From Guillardia theta CCMP2712 (Eukaryota; Cryptophyceae; Pyrenomonadales; Geminigeraceae): a stretch of DNA of 64,000 nucleotides. The DNA is taken from contig NW_005434666.1 of assembly GCF_000315625.1 (NCBI RefSeq), positions 899,363 to 963,362 of the forward strand. The letters are read 5' to 3'. Positions within the stretch are counted from its first letter, which is position 1. Each line of letters begins with the position of its first letter. Positions 36,259 through 47,792 of this stretch are shown in pieces. A program made the translations under genes and the position numbers. The notes beneath the pieces were generated by a model. That model did no database searches and was not told the origin of the DNA. It was given only the letters and a program-made list of their open reading frames with translations.

Positions 36259-38455
36259 ATGGCCGGTTGTCCAGGAACAAACCGTACTCCTTGGGAGCAG
36301 GCTTTGAGAGCATATACCAAAGTAACTCCTTTCTCGGTTTGCTTGATGTCTCACACTAACGAACAGGCGATTGGAGACTTACCCGACGCGTTGCTTGTAC
36401 AGATTATGCATACAGCAAATTTTTTGGATGTTAAGGTCCGGAAAGCATGTGCTCAACGGAAGGGAAGACATTGTTGAGCATTTGTTTCAGGGTATGATGG
36501 ACGCTGCCATCCTTCAAATTTCTGTCCGCATTGAGAAGGTATGTGATATGAGATGATCGTTCGTCCTAACTCGAACGATCATAAACCCAATAATCCCTGA
36601 ATCGAATCTTCCATGAAATGATCGTTGGATCTAACTCCGTTGGTTTTTCGCCAGGAGACTGATCAAGAATCGACTCGACAGATTGGCAGACTTGGAGGGG
36701 ACGTGCTTGTGAAGGCTCTGATTTCGTTGAGCACTGAATACATCATCGTCGACGAAGAGCTTGCTCTGCAGTTCGTGAGAGCTCTGACAGCTTTGGTTCC
36801 CTTGGGATTTGCAGAAGAAATCAAGACCTTCAATGTTCTATCCATGCCAGAGGTGGCGCGATGTCACCCTCTTGAGAATGAAATCGCCCGGGCTTTACAT
36901 ATTCTGACAGCCAAGTTTGGTTTGGATACAGTCTTAGAACGTTATGTGCTGCTGTTCGATAACCCAGACTGGCCGGTCAGGAGGTTTGGGCTTAAGACGT
37001 TTCTGTCAACGGACATGTCGTCGTGGACTCCTAAATGTATCGAGACGATCGTTCGGCGACTGAAGCATGGCAACGCCGAGAGACGGCTGGAGGCGTTTCG
37101 GGCTCTGCGCAAGCAAGCTGTTGGCTTGCTGCAGAATGAGGAGCTGCCGCAGAGGATCCGAGACACGTTGATACGTGAAGCCCTTCTGGGGACTGGACAT
37201 GTTGGGATGTGTGCTAGACGCATGGTGAAGGATCAAGTGGCGAACTGTTTCTTTCGAGACGATGATGGTCAGATGCTGCTGAGAGACAAGGACCGATGGT
37301 GGTCTCTTGCCGAGCTGCTGCTGCGCAGCATGAGCAAGATGAAGTGCGATGACTGGGGCTCGGCTCTCTCTGTAAAGCCCGACGATCCACATGGTCCCTT
37401 TCGCCAGCTCTTGGAGCACTTGCTGCCGACATACTGTCAGGTTAACAGTTTCTTTGTTCACACACTAAGTTATTGTAACTCTTTCATTCAAAAACAGCAT
37501 GTCTATGCTAAAGATCATCTGGTGGAAGAAATTTTCGCTCTTCATACATCAGCAGGAGGCGTCTGGGCTTCAGTTCGCAACAGGGGGATAACTTCAAGCG
37601 CGGGATTTCCTCCGTACGTTGCACCTGAAGATGGAGAACCTGAATCTCGCAAGAATGGAGACAATGAGCCAACAGAAAAACGGGCCGAAGAGGTTCGTGC
37701 TTCTGGGAACCTCTCTGAGGGGTCAACAGAAAATTCATCCCAGCAAGACTCAGAAAACAAGGAGGATCTCTTGGTCCTTCGTGCGATTTCTCTCCTGGCT
37801 CTCTGCTATGCGGTGAATCCTCTGGACAAGGGGATCCGGCAACTGCTAGCGCAAGCCGCGGGGTTGAAGAGCATCACGAGCTCTTCTCAGGATAGACGAG
37901 GGGAGACTGAGGGAGCATCTTCAAGCCAAGTGGACGGGGCGCAGGAGGCGAGCACGAGCAAGGATCATCAGAGTGTAGCGGCGGGTGACTCAAAGGAGGC
38001 AGAGCCAAAACCAGGCGTTGAGCAAGATGGTGGGAAGAAACCTGAATTAACGCTGGAGCAGGTAAAGTCGCCTCCTCTTGCCTCTCCCTGCCCTTGACTC
38101 TGCCTCCAGCTGGCGGCTCGAGCAGCTCTCTCACAGCTGAAGTCAACATCGAGCAAGTGGTGCAAGATCTGCCAGATGCACATGGAATGGTGCCATTGCG
38201 GCCGGTGTGAAGGGTAGGACAAGCGCTGGTCCCTCCCTACTGCGCTGAGCTCGTTGGCAGGTGCAACAGACATCCGGATTGCTGCGAGTGTGACAAGGAG
38301 GAGGAGTGTCCGCGATGCGGCAACGATCGGGCGACTTGTGAATGTTCATACAGGTATGTCCGGTTGGAAGCGAAGGCAGAGACTGATGCGTTTGTTGCAG
38401 CGATGAAGACTCGGACAGGTCGGAATTCTTCGAGCAGTATGAATCGGATTACTAA
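36259..38455 (+). CDS. HEAT-like helical protein with Cys/His-rich C-terminus
   Basis: Start MAGCPGTNRTPWEQALRAYT joins in phase to AIGDLPDALLVQIMHTANFL, then GMMDAAILQISVRIEK, then the long exon from 36658 (ETDQESTRQIGRLGGDVLVK). This exon holds paired helices resembling HEAT repeats (WPVRRFGLKTFLSTDMSSW, CIETIVRRLKHGNAERRLEA, IRDTLIREALLGTGHVGMCA). A 57-base intron at 37441-37497 has no in-frame stop and is a multiple of three, so retention would add 19 residues. After a Ser/Glu-rich linker come three Cys-rich exons: KWCKICQMHMEWCHCGRCEG, CNRHPDCCECDKEEECPRCG and CECSY, suggesting zinc binding. The acidic tail is DEDSDRSEFFEQYESDY. I do not recognise the whole architecture. Confidence 0.75.
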
Positions 38456-38502
38456 AGTCTCTCCTACTCGACGACCTCTCTCTCTCTCTCTCTCTCTCTT
38501 GC
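38456..38502. other. 47-base spacer between two convergent stop codons
   Basis: Consists of a short leader and about ten CT dinucleotides. No AATAAA on either strand, so both transcripts probably run into the opposite coding sequence. Confidence 0.7.
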
Positions 38503-41500
38503 TCATGACCCCAGGAACCCCTTGCAGTTTTTGGCGCCGCAGTGACATTTCTTGGTGGCTGCCCCGTCGAACATCTGGTAGTCGATTGTGATTTCTTCCC
38601 CTTTCTCAATGTCGCGCTTGGCAAAGATGCCTGGAATACTTTCACGCCAGGAGAGAGCAGGAGGGAGGGAGGAGAGCTGAGAGAAAAGATGTTCTACTTA
38701 CCGACCACGACTTCCCCCAAGCTGCGATACCGATGGGTATGGCAGTTGGGATCGCAGGAGTGATTGATGAAGCGACCCATCGAGCTCTTCCTCGAGGCAT
38801 CGATGACCTCGAAGATTGGGCTGGTGTTGAGAACCTGCACAGAATTGTGAGGAGGGGGAAGGGGCAAAGGAGGAGAAAAGAAAAGCGGAGGAGAAAGCAA
38901 GGTAGGGCAAAGAAACAAGTTAGACCATGAAGTATGTGTGCTTCTCCTTTGCGTACGCCTTCTTCCTCCTCTCGTACATTCGCCTGTTGAGGATTTCGCC
39001 CATGTACTCGATGACGAACGTTCCTTGCTGAACGTCCTCCATAGTGAAGAGGGCCCAGCCTCGCTTGTCCACCTTCTTTACCTCCGTCCTGACGTACTGA
39101 CACTTCTGAAACCGCTGGTTCTGGCAAGAGTCCCCGCAAGGGCAGAAGCCCGGGGTACACTCGACGTAGATCTGCCTGAGGGCGCAGGTCTGATCAGCGC
39201 AGGCAACCTTGCCCTTGATGGGGAGGCAGTTGCAGACGGCGATATCGTCGACGCTCAACTTGGCGTACTTGCGATGCAGGTAGGTATTCCTTCTCAGCAT
39301 CACGAAGGGGATCGGGTCAACTCCTCCTCCTGTCCGCCTCGCCCACTCCAGGTGCTTCTCGTACTGCTTCGCAAACCTCTTGGCATCATCCCCCTCCACC
39401 ACGGCGCACTTGCCGTTCTTGATCACTGCCAGCCCAAGGTCCCCATCAGCGAACGAGATCGAGGAGTCCGCCAGCGCCATGTCGGCGTCCTGCAGCTCCT
39501 GCAACGTCGCCCGCATCTCCTGCGTTGACTTCTCGAAGAGGCCGCTGGACATGTACTTCATGATCTCCTTGGGGTCGAAGATGTGGTGTAGGATCTTGTT
39601 GAAGCACTCTTTGTCTGTTCGATCCTCAGCGTCTCTCGCAGGAACGAGGAACTCGCTCTCGCTCAGCTGCATCAGGTGCGCATGCAACCTTCCCCTGCTC
39701 GTCTCCGACCCTCCGAACTTGCGAAAACAGATGGCGGAGACCGGCATGGCGTCGTCACGGGCCAGCCGAGCGTACAGCCTGTAGAAGTTGACGATGATCT
39801 CAGTAAGGGCATTCTTGGACTGATCGTCCCCCGCCGCCGCCACGTCGTTGAGCTTCTCGAAGTTCTTCATGAGGCTCGAAGATGCGTCAAGGAACTTGAT
39901 CCTAAGGAGCTCGTTGCAGAGGATGCAACTCCTGACTTCGGTTTCGAACAGCAGCTGGTTGAGGATGCGAAAAATCGGGAGCCACTTGTCGCTGTCCTCC
40001 CCGTTGCAGATGCGGGAAGCAAATTCCAGAGCGACCGAGATCGTCTCATCCCTCACCTCGCTCAAGCTCGGCGTCGTCCCCAGCGTGCGGAAGAAACGCT
40101 TCGAAAAGGCCATGAAGGAAAGCAGGTCCATCCCCTTCCTCCCTGCCGCGTCTCGACGACGAAGACGAGTCAAGATGGACTTGAGGATGAAGTGAAGACT
40201 CGGGTGAGAGCTGAACATCCGGCGGAACTCCCTGCATGATTCCGTTGCAAGCAGCCGCGACTGAATGATCTCTACCCAAAAGTCGAGGACCCTGAGGAAC
40301 AACTTGGGCTTGCAGGGCGAACTTGATCGTGAGGCCTTCTTGGCCTTGTCGTCGTTGTTGTCCTCGTCGTTGCAGCCCCAGGGCCCTTTCATCACGTCCA
40401 TGTCGATCAGGTCCAGGGTGAAGCGGATCAGCTCGTGGAATCTCTTGTCTCCGATCAGCATCTTGGTGAAGCCCTTCTTCTCCGTCTGCACCCGAGACTC
40501 GTAGTGGAGATAGTTCAGCAGGGTGCAGAGCACGCTCCAAATGTTTCCAGCGAGCTTCTTTTGCTTTTCCTCTTGCAATGGGTCCTGCTCGTCGAGGGTC
40601 GCCTCTACTTCAGCCCCAACGACCTCCAGGAGGAAGTAGCAGCAAGAATCGATCACAGATTGATTCAGACTCTGGTCCGACACCAGGCACCTTCCCAGCT
40701 TCTCGACCTGCAGGCCCCCCGAGACATCTTTGCCGCTGAACAAGGCAGAGAGGACCGAGAAGAAGGCAGAGAAGCCGCTGAAGCGATCGGACTTGTACAG
40801 TCTCGGCTTGTTCAAGATGTCGCTGAGAGTTTCAGACAGGTAGACCCCGAGGTCGCCCATGTACGGGTGCTCAACCACCCTCGGGTGCTTCATCATCACC
40901 CGCAGCTTGCGAGGGCCGAGCCCACTCGTGACGGGAGGGAAGTACACAAGGGAATGTACCTCAGCATGCGTCAGTTCTTGCAGCTTCAGCCTGTCCGTGT
41001 TTCGCTGCTGGACGACTGGTTTCCCCTTCCCACCGCTCCCCTTCCCGTTGGAGCGAGACTTCTTGGAGGGGTTCGCTTCTTCCTTGTCCTCCAACTTTCT
41101 CTTCCCTTCCTCGTCAGATCTCGACGCCTTCGTTCCAGAGTCTGAAGACGCCTCTTCCTGCTTCTTCTCTTGCCCCCCTCCCTCCTCGTCCTCCTCCTCC
41201 TTCTCCTTCTCCCCCTGCTCTTCGTTCAGCTGCCCCTCCCGGTCTTGGTTCTCCTTGTCATCCCTGTTCTCCTCCATCACCGGCTGCCGCCCCTCTCCCA
41301 CTCGTTGATCCTGCTCATTCGCTCTCTCCTGCTCCGATTGCACCTGCTCAGCAGCCATCGACTCCCGTACAGCCTCAGTCTCTTTTCCTCCTCTTTGCGA
41401 AGGCTCTTCTTGTGTGTGTGTATTGGACCCATTCCCCTCCACCTCCTCGTCGTCGGAAAGGTCCACATCCAACTCTTCCTCCGACTGATTCCCGTTAAGC

Positions 41501-41601
41501 TTCTCATGCACACGACAGCCGCTCTCCTCTCCCCCGCCTGCATTACCCAATGTCCTTCCAACGCCCTGCATGTCTTGGTCGTCATCGTCTGATTCGGGCA
41601 T
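38503..41601 (-). CDS. SET-domain histone lysine methyltransferase, Set2/ASH1 type
   Basis: One long exon of about 890 codons, then two short SET exons. The N-terminus is acidic and Glu/Gln/Lys-rich ([20 protein letters not shown], a DLSDDEE patch and a basic KKSRSNGK stretch). A large helical middle follows ([20 protein letters not shown]). Near residues 800-850 an AWS-type Cys cluster ([37 protein letters not shown]) precedes the SET domain: [61 protein letters not shown] and a post-[14 protein letters not shown] plus SET plus post-SET defines the Set2/NSD/ASH1 class, usually H3K36 methyltransferases using S-adenosylmethionine in the nucleus. RFINHSC and the DYQ tyrosine are intact. Which H3 lysine is modified is not decidable here. 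Confidence 0.9.
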
Positions 41602-42086
41602 GTCAGCATGTCGCTAGCTGCCATGCAGGAAGAATACCCGATAGATGAACTTGAAGCTCTTCCTCTTCGTCCTCGTCGTCAGCCATCTGCGCTATGATGA
41701 GCCCGCTGTAACTCATATCATTCGCTCCCTCGCTCCCTCGCGTCCGCCCCCCCCCCCCACTGCACCCCCCTCCCCGATTTTCGTACACATCTTCAAGCCC
41801 GTCCTCTGTAGTTCTCATACAGCATGCATAGGATCGGATTCCGTAAGATTTTCTGCAACTTTGGCATCTACTTCCCACTTAATCGCCTCAGGACAGTTCC
41901 TGCCCTCCCTCCCCTCTCTTCTCTTCATAGTCTGATCATCTCCTCGTAGTGATCCATCGTCACCTCGATCTTCATCTCGATCATCTCAATTACCTCCTTC
42001 ATGCTCATGTTCACGTTCGTCACCATCATGTTCATTACCACCTCGTCTCTCTCCTGCTCCTGCTCCTGATCCTGATCCTGCTCCTT

Positions 42087-42128
<42 letters not shown>

Positions 42129-42129
42129 A

Positions 42130-42189
<60 letters not shown>

Positions 42190-42190
42190 C

Positions 42191-42245
<55 letters not shown>

Positions 42246-42736
42246 GTTTCATCTTCTGAATTTCCTGCAAGCCTGTAAACCAGGAGGGTGGGGTAGTATT
42301 TGGGATCAAAAGGGGTAGTGTGCATGGATACCCCTCCTGCTTACAACATATGCTGAAGAAAATAGATGGGGTGGGGTACTTCAACTTCCCCTCCCCCAGC
42401 CGGCATAGCGCAGGGGAAGGGAAAGGACAAGTAGGAAGGGAGATGGCGGGAGGGAGGAGGCAGAGGAGAGCAAGTATGGTTGTCATACGAAGATGGTAGA
42501 GAGAGGACAAGGTCGACAAGGATAGCACAGAAGCAGGCAGGGGAATCCTCAAGGGAGGATGCATGAAGGGAAGTGAAGTTAACAGTCAGCAGTCCGAGCA
42601 GAGAAGTGCTGTGCAAACATAGTTCTTGAATACTGCCTCTTCTTCTTCTTCTTCTTCTTCTTCTTCTTCCTTCCCCTACTTTTCTGATTTCCTTACTTCA
42701 TTTTCAGTTTTCCTTGTGCGAGAAGAGGAGCCAACT
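41602..42736. promoter_or_regulatory. Head-to-head intergenic region with hexamer array and C-rich block
   Basis: Between the SET gene (-) and the MED9-like gene (+). Holds CTGCTC hexamers at 42050-42243, a G-rich TGGGGTAG block (42280-42395, reverse complement of the ACCCC pattern) and TTC triplets at 42640-42668. A poly-C run lies at about 41750. No supported exon. Confidence 0.5.
42050..42243. repeat. CTGCTC hexamer array (about 30 copies)
   Basis: Same unit as at 52.7 and 58.4 kb, with a few GATCCT variants. Intergenic here. Confidence 0.95.
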
Positions 42737-43479
42737 ATGCCTCCACAGCCCACTCAACCGCCTCCAATGCACACTATCTCATATCCCGGCCAGCAGCAGC
42801 ACTACACGCAGCAGTATGCGCAGCAGCAGTATCAACAGAACTATCAGCGACAGAGGCAGATGCAAGGAGGAAGAGGCGTTGGGATGAGCCATGGCATCGG
42901 CGTTCCAGCTCCGCCCATTCCTCAATCTCCATCCGCGGCAGGCATGAATGTGCAGGGGGCCGGAGGCAGGTATGGAGCGGTAGGGAGGGGAGCTCAGCAG
43001 GCCTACGGCTATGGCACCAACTCGCGCGCGTCTCCTCGATCACGCCAGGCAGCGACCAAGGCAGGAGCATACACGCAAGGGGCGGGAGTCGGGTTGGTGG
43101 CGGGAGGAGACGCGGCTAGTAGGGCAGCGGCAGCGGCACGAGCACAGGCGAACGAGCCAATGGACTACGAGTTTTTGGATCTGATCAGTGAGATACTGAG
43201 ACTGATCGAGGAGGGGTTCTCTGTGAACTCGGAGGTGGTGAAGACCAAGGTTGAAGCTCTGCAGAACAAGTTCAACCGAGCAAAGGGGCTGCTGGAGGCG
43301 ATGGACGGGGCTGAGATGACGCCGCAGATGCAAGATGATGTGTATGAGATGTAAGATGACGATGATGTGTGAAGACCTGCTGTGACCCGCGTGCTTGCAG
43401 ATATCAGAAGCGATTGAATCATCTGAATGGAATGATGGCTTCCTATTCGAAGCTGCCGCTGTTCAGCGAGGAGAGTTGA
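42737..43479 (+). CDS. Small MED9-like Mediator subunit candidate
   Basis: Start MPPQPTQPPPMHTISYPGQQ gives a Pro/Gln/Gly-rich disordered N-terminus of about 130 residues. A helical hairpin follows: DLISEILRLIEEGFSVNSEV, LQNKFNRAKGLLEAMDGAEM, then a second exon YQKRLNHLNGMMASYSKLPL. The short length, Gln/Pro-rich start and this C-terminal hairpin resemble Mediator subunit 9, but the match is weak and other small coiled-coil proteins are possible. One intron of about 50 bases at 43351-43400. The TTC array at 42640 precedes the start. The stop lies 104 bases from the stop of the convergent JmjC gene. Confidence 0.55.
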
Positions 43480-43583
43480 GAGCCGGGCAATGTTTTTGGT
43501 GCTTGTATGAGCGTGAGAGAGACGAAAGTGTTGCTCTCTCAATCGCAAGTAGAGGATTGAGGAATGAAAGACAAACAAGTGCT

Positions 43584-46102
43584 TTACTCGTCCTCCATGT
43601 ACGACAGGAGCTTTTCGACGGCCGCTGCAGCCACCTGGTCTGTGATCCCATCCTTGGTAGATATGCACTGCTGTCGCAACAAGATGTGTAGCATCAACGC
43701 ATCTGGCCCCTCCTCTCCTAGCTCCTGCATGAGCTCGTTGGTGAGAACAACACCTGGACGACGATGCACTATCACCTCCTCGTCTATCACCACCCACGGG
43801 CAGTCGTCGTTACATTGGCGGGATACGAAGTCAAGAATCTTCAACATCCGTCAGAGGAGGAGGAGGAGGAGGAGGAGGAGGAGGAGGAGGAGGAGGAGGA
43901 GGAGGAAGGAACAGGGTTGACGCACTTGAGATGATTTTGACATCTGGGGTGCTGTTGTTGTCCACCTTTTGAACGTTATCCCCCACCTTGCAAGAACACT
44001 CGCAAGTTCCTGCAATGACAAGAATCACAACGCACAGCGATCTCAGGGTTTTTACATCTCTCAAAGCTTGAGATGTGCGCGATGGCCCTGAGGGAACAAT
44101 CTCTGCATTCACTGCCTTGATGATCCTCTGAAAAAAAAGTTTTCAACTTCATTCACGATCATGCAACCATACCTGTAAGTTCATCAAAGAATCCGAATGA
44201 AGGACACCTTTGCCCCTCTTGACAAGCTACAAAGACTGTAAGACCATGACAACTGTCCTCGTCCTCCCTCTCCCATCACCACACTGTCAGTGTCGATGAT
44301 AACCACAGCGTGCGGAGGAACAGGCTTCAGGTGGAGGTCCCCCAGCTTTCTCAACCACGACGACAAGTCTGAGAACTCATCGTATCCGTCGGCATGTTTC
44401 TGCTGGGCCTCTGACGAGGAGAGTGTGTAGGTGAGCAAGGGAGGAGAGGGAGGACGAGGTAGTACCTTCAAGGAAGGACAGCAGCTTGCTAGTCTCCTCC
44501 TCATTCCCTCCCCATCCTCCTGACTTCAACTCCGGCCATCGCTCAGCTGCCTGTACGGGCTGGTCAAGTTGCGGGCAGTTGCTCAAGGTTGCAGACCTGT
44601 AAGACGAACTTCCACAAGAAAGTTTTCGGCCAATTCATCGATTCCAACACTGTTGAGATGTCAACAATAACTTGGACCACACAATGAGGACAAGAGAGGC
44701 GATCAAGAAGGGTAGGAGAAGGAGGGTAAAAGAAGAAAGAGGGGGAGGAAGAGGGGGAGGGGAACAGGAAAACCTCGAGGCAAGGTTGCCGGGAGGAGAG
44801 GGTTTGCTGTGATGGCTGCAGTGAAATCTAAGTTGAGAACAGCATGCCACCAGCCTTCGGGAACCTGAGCATAATAATCGTCATTGTCATTGTCATTGTC
44901 ATCGTCGTCAACAACAACAGAATGAACAGCAACGCCATCAACAACAGCAACACCACTGAATGACATACAAAGTACGCACAAAGATGGTCTCTCCGGCTCG
45001 CTGAATGCATTCGATCATCCCGAGTTTCTTTCCAAGTCCCTCCTGTCAATCCTCAACATGAATTGCGATATCGCCACTTCATGCAGCAAATTTTCTACTT
45101 TGACAATCTTAGGGTATATTTCCGACCACCATCTGTTTGACTCGTCAACATATAGATGAAAAGGATCCGATCGATACATGCATGGAGGAACCATCTTGTT
45201 CTTGTAGGAATTCTTCTCGATCCCAAGGCTCTTCAGAACTTCGTCGTCAGAGATCGGAGGGAATAAGATCCAACTGGCAAACAAGGTCAGCAACTAACAG
45301 TCTTGCCCTCTGCTCTTGCCGCTTGTTCCCACAAAGCAGCGTGTTCCATGCTGAGGTGCAATTGGGATCAACATGCATGTTGGTCCCTGTACGCGCTCCC
45401 CCGACGATGAAGAAGGTATTCTTAGGGAAGATGTGTCGTGTTTCCTGACTGAGTTCATAACAATCTTCCTGAAACAACTTCGGTACTTCAAAGTCTTCCA
45501 GCCTGTTTGCCTTGCTGTCATGGTACTTTCAACATCGCTCCAACTCACAAGCATCGTCGCTCTCCCTCGAAGTCGTCATCGAAGCCATACCACGGGAACT
45601 CCGCTCCTCCGCTATCTTGACTAGCGTACGACACATAATGACGTCTTCAAACAGCGCAGTCAGTTCTCCTCCATCCCCCTTCCTCGCATCACAGTGAGAT
45701 TCTCAGCGGTCTTGCAACGTTTGTCTTGGCATCAGCGATCTCCGTCACCCTCACAGCAACGTCCCCGTACCATCGGACGAGCTCTTCCGCTCCTCTCCAC
45801 CGCTCCTTCGCCCTCCACCCATGGCTGCAGCCCAAGATCATGCATGGCCGACCTTGAGCAGCGTAGTTGCGATGGAAGGCCTCGGTCGTCTGCTCTGATG
45901 ATTGAATGTACTCGATCGAGTTGCAACCCCGTGGCTGCAGGTCCTTCACAGCATCAAGGCACTTGTTGAACTCTCCGCTCCTATCACGACACGTTCTGCT
46001 GCTCTGGGAGCAGAGGAACTGGACGTCCTGAGCAAGCAATTGGTCGACGTCTTGCTGTGAGCCGAGAGCCCAGAGCTTTCTGTCGGCTTCAGACAACTCC
46101 AT
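43584..46102 (-). CDS. JmjC-domain protein with C-terminal extension
   Basis: Exon 1 begins MELSEADRKLWALGSQQDVD and carries RPCMILGCSHGWRAKERWRG and ELVRWYGDVAVRVTE, the usual N-terminal part of a JmjC fold. Later exons give FFIVGGARTGTNMHVDPNCT (Fe-binding H-x-D), AWNTLLCGNKRWILFPP, MVPPCMYRSDPFHLYVDE and VPEGWWHAVLNLDFTAAIT (second iron-binding His). This group is Fe(II)/2-oxoglutarate dioxygenases acting on proteins or histones; the JMJD6/JMJD4 type is closest by pattern. Downstream exons in the same order (CPQLDQPVQAAERWPELKSG, DEFSDLSSWLRKLGDLHLKP, RIIKAVNAEIVPSGPSRTSQ, LKILDFVSRQCNDDCPWVVI) reach the stop at 43584. They have no known domain and may belong to the same gene. A GGA array (43855-43907) lies in the last intron. 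Confidence 0.75.
43855..43907. repeat. GGA triplet array
   Basis: Intron of the JmjC gene, next to its last acceptor; a CTC tract on the transcript strand, so it could act as a long polypyrimidine tract. Confidence 0.9.
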
Positions 46103-46595
46103 GTGTCTGAAGTTACCTGTCGCAAGATGAGAGAGTCTTTCAAGGTCAACAATACCACAATCCTCCGAATGCGCATGCCTAACTCCGCCTCCACTCGCTC
46201 CTGTCGTTATGTCTCGTGCTCTGCATCATCACCTGCCTACTCATCTGCGTCCCTAGAGTCTCCCCTCCTCCTCCTCCTCCTCCTCCTCCTCCTCCTCCTC
46301 CTCCTCTACACGTTTCGCCATCCCATCCCATGTTCCTCGCAGCCTCCATTCCGCCGATCACCCACCCCGGAAGTGTAATCTTTTTCCTGGTAAAATGAAG
46401 GGGTAGTCATCCAACAATGAGCTCTGGCATTTGAACAGCAGGCATGCACTACCTGCCGAGGTGGAGGAAGAGGGAGGCGCGAAGGACAACAGCAGTGATG
46501 ATGGTTTGATGTGTAAGAGCCGCAAGCAAGGATCGAAGTAGCGGCCAGATCGTTGTATCGCTGGCCGTGATCGAAGCAGAACAATTGCACTGCCC
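46103..46595. promoter_or_regulatory. Head-to-head intergenic region with CTC array
   Basis: 493 bp between the JmjC (-) and armadillo-like (+) starts; a CTC triplet array (46262-46307) is its only conspicuous element. Confidence 0.4.
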
Positions 46596-47668
46596 ATGTT
46601 GACAACGATGCTGCTTCCAAACTTGGACGACAGTGGCGACGTTGATCAGCAGGCTTACAGCTCGCTGGAGCAGAGGTACCAAGAGCGATCCATCGAGTGC
46701 ATGCAGCTGCAAGAGTCGATGATCAAGCTACAAACAGAACTCGATATGGCAAAGAAAGAGATCTCCCAGCTCAGGGAAGAATCGATAGAGAAAGACCTGA
46801 GGTGTTGCTTTACTGCCATCATTGTCTTCCATGTCTGATCTCCTGCTTCTTCAGAATCATGCAGCTGGAAGAGAAGCAGGCCCAGAGCTCGTCAGAGCTC
46901 TCTTCCACCAAGGTGGAAACTAGCATCCTGGAGATGCAACTGGTGGACAAGCAGCATTCGTTCCAAGAGCTCCAAGAAGCTGTTGAGTACTACAGGAGGA
47001 CGCAGAGGCAGTTGTACATCCAAGTTGCCAACATGCAGAAGGAACAGGACGATGATGTCAGGAAGCTGGCAGAAAGGGAAGCGACGTTGGGATTCTTTCA
47101 CCAGGACCTCGTTGCTCAGGTGTTCGTCCTGTATGCCATGGCGCAGGCGCAGAGCTACAGGGGCTCGGGACCAGCGACGTCAAGGCTGCTGGAGATGATG
47201 GAGCAAGAAGAGTCAGCTCAAGCGTTTGTGTTCCTGGGGTTGTCGAGCCTGTGTGAAGATCAAGACAGGAAGGAAGCGGTCTGCAAGGAGTGTGATAGGA
47301 TTCTCCCTCAGTTGATCAAGGTTATGAACGGAGGAGGGCTGAGGTCGAGGAGGTACGCAACGCTGCTCATGATGAGCCTGTGCAAGACGGATCAAGGGAG
47401 GAGGCGGGTGTGCGATCGGAAGGAAGTCGTCCAGATGGTGCTTCACATGCTGTCCGATCGAGATGCTCTTACTGTGAAGTATGCAATCCATGCACTCTGG
47501 TGGCTCCACTCCGATCGTTCCCTCAGGAAGAAAGCTGTCGCTGCTGCCAAGGACGTGAATGTCTATGAAGCTCTGCGCGACCTCAGAGCACAGGATGACA
47601 TCACGACGGCCCTCGCGTTGGAGGTGAGGAGGTTATACAACACAGATGAGAAAGTTTCCGACGTTTGA
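46596..47668 (+). CDS. Coiled-coil protein with armadillo-like C-terminus
   Basis: Two exons. The first gives MLTTMLLPNLDDSGDVDQQA and a coiled coil (LQTELDMAKKEISQLREESI). The second joins in phase (AG/A ATC) to IMQLEEKQAQSSSELSSTKV and further coiled coil to about residue 150. Then come helical repeats: FVFLGLSSLCEDQDRKEAVC, ILPQLIKVMNGGGLRSRRYA, VVQMVLHMLSDRDALTVKYA, IHALWWLHSDRSLRKKAVAA. These look like three or four armadillo-type units. The end is LYNTDEKVSDV. It is probably a scaffold or cytoskeletal adaptor, an inference from architecture. An AATAAA is at 47777. Confidence 0.75.
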
Positions 47669-47776
47669 TCGCGCTCAAGGCGATGTAAGAGAATGTTTAC
47701 ACCAAGTGAAGAAGTCCCTTCTGTCTGTCTCCAAGGTATGACAACATTGACATGTACCATCTATTGACTATCAGTG

Positions 47777-47782
47777 AATAAA
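47777..47782 (+). promoter_or_regulatory. AATAAA polyadenylation-type hexamer
   Basis: 109 bases after the armadillo-like gene stop and about 11 bases before the stop codon of the convergent coiled-coil gene, suggesting the transcripts end almost touching or overlapping. Confidence 0.35.
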
Positions 47783-47792
47783 TTGTTGATCT

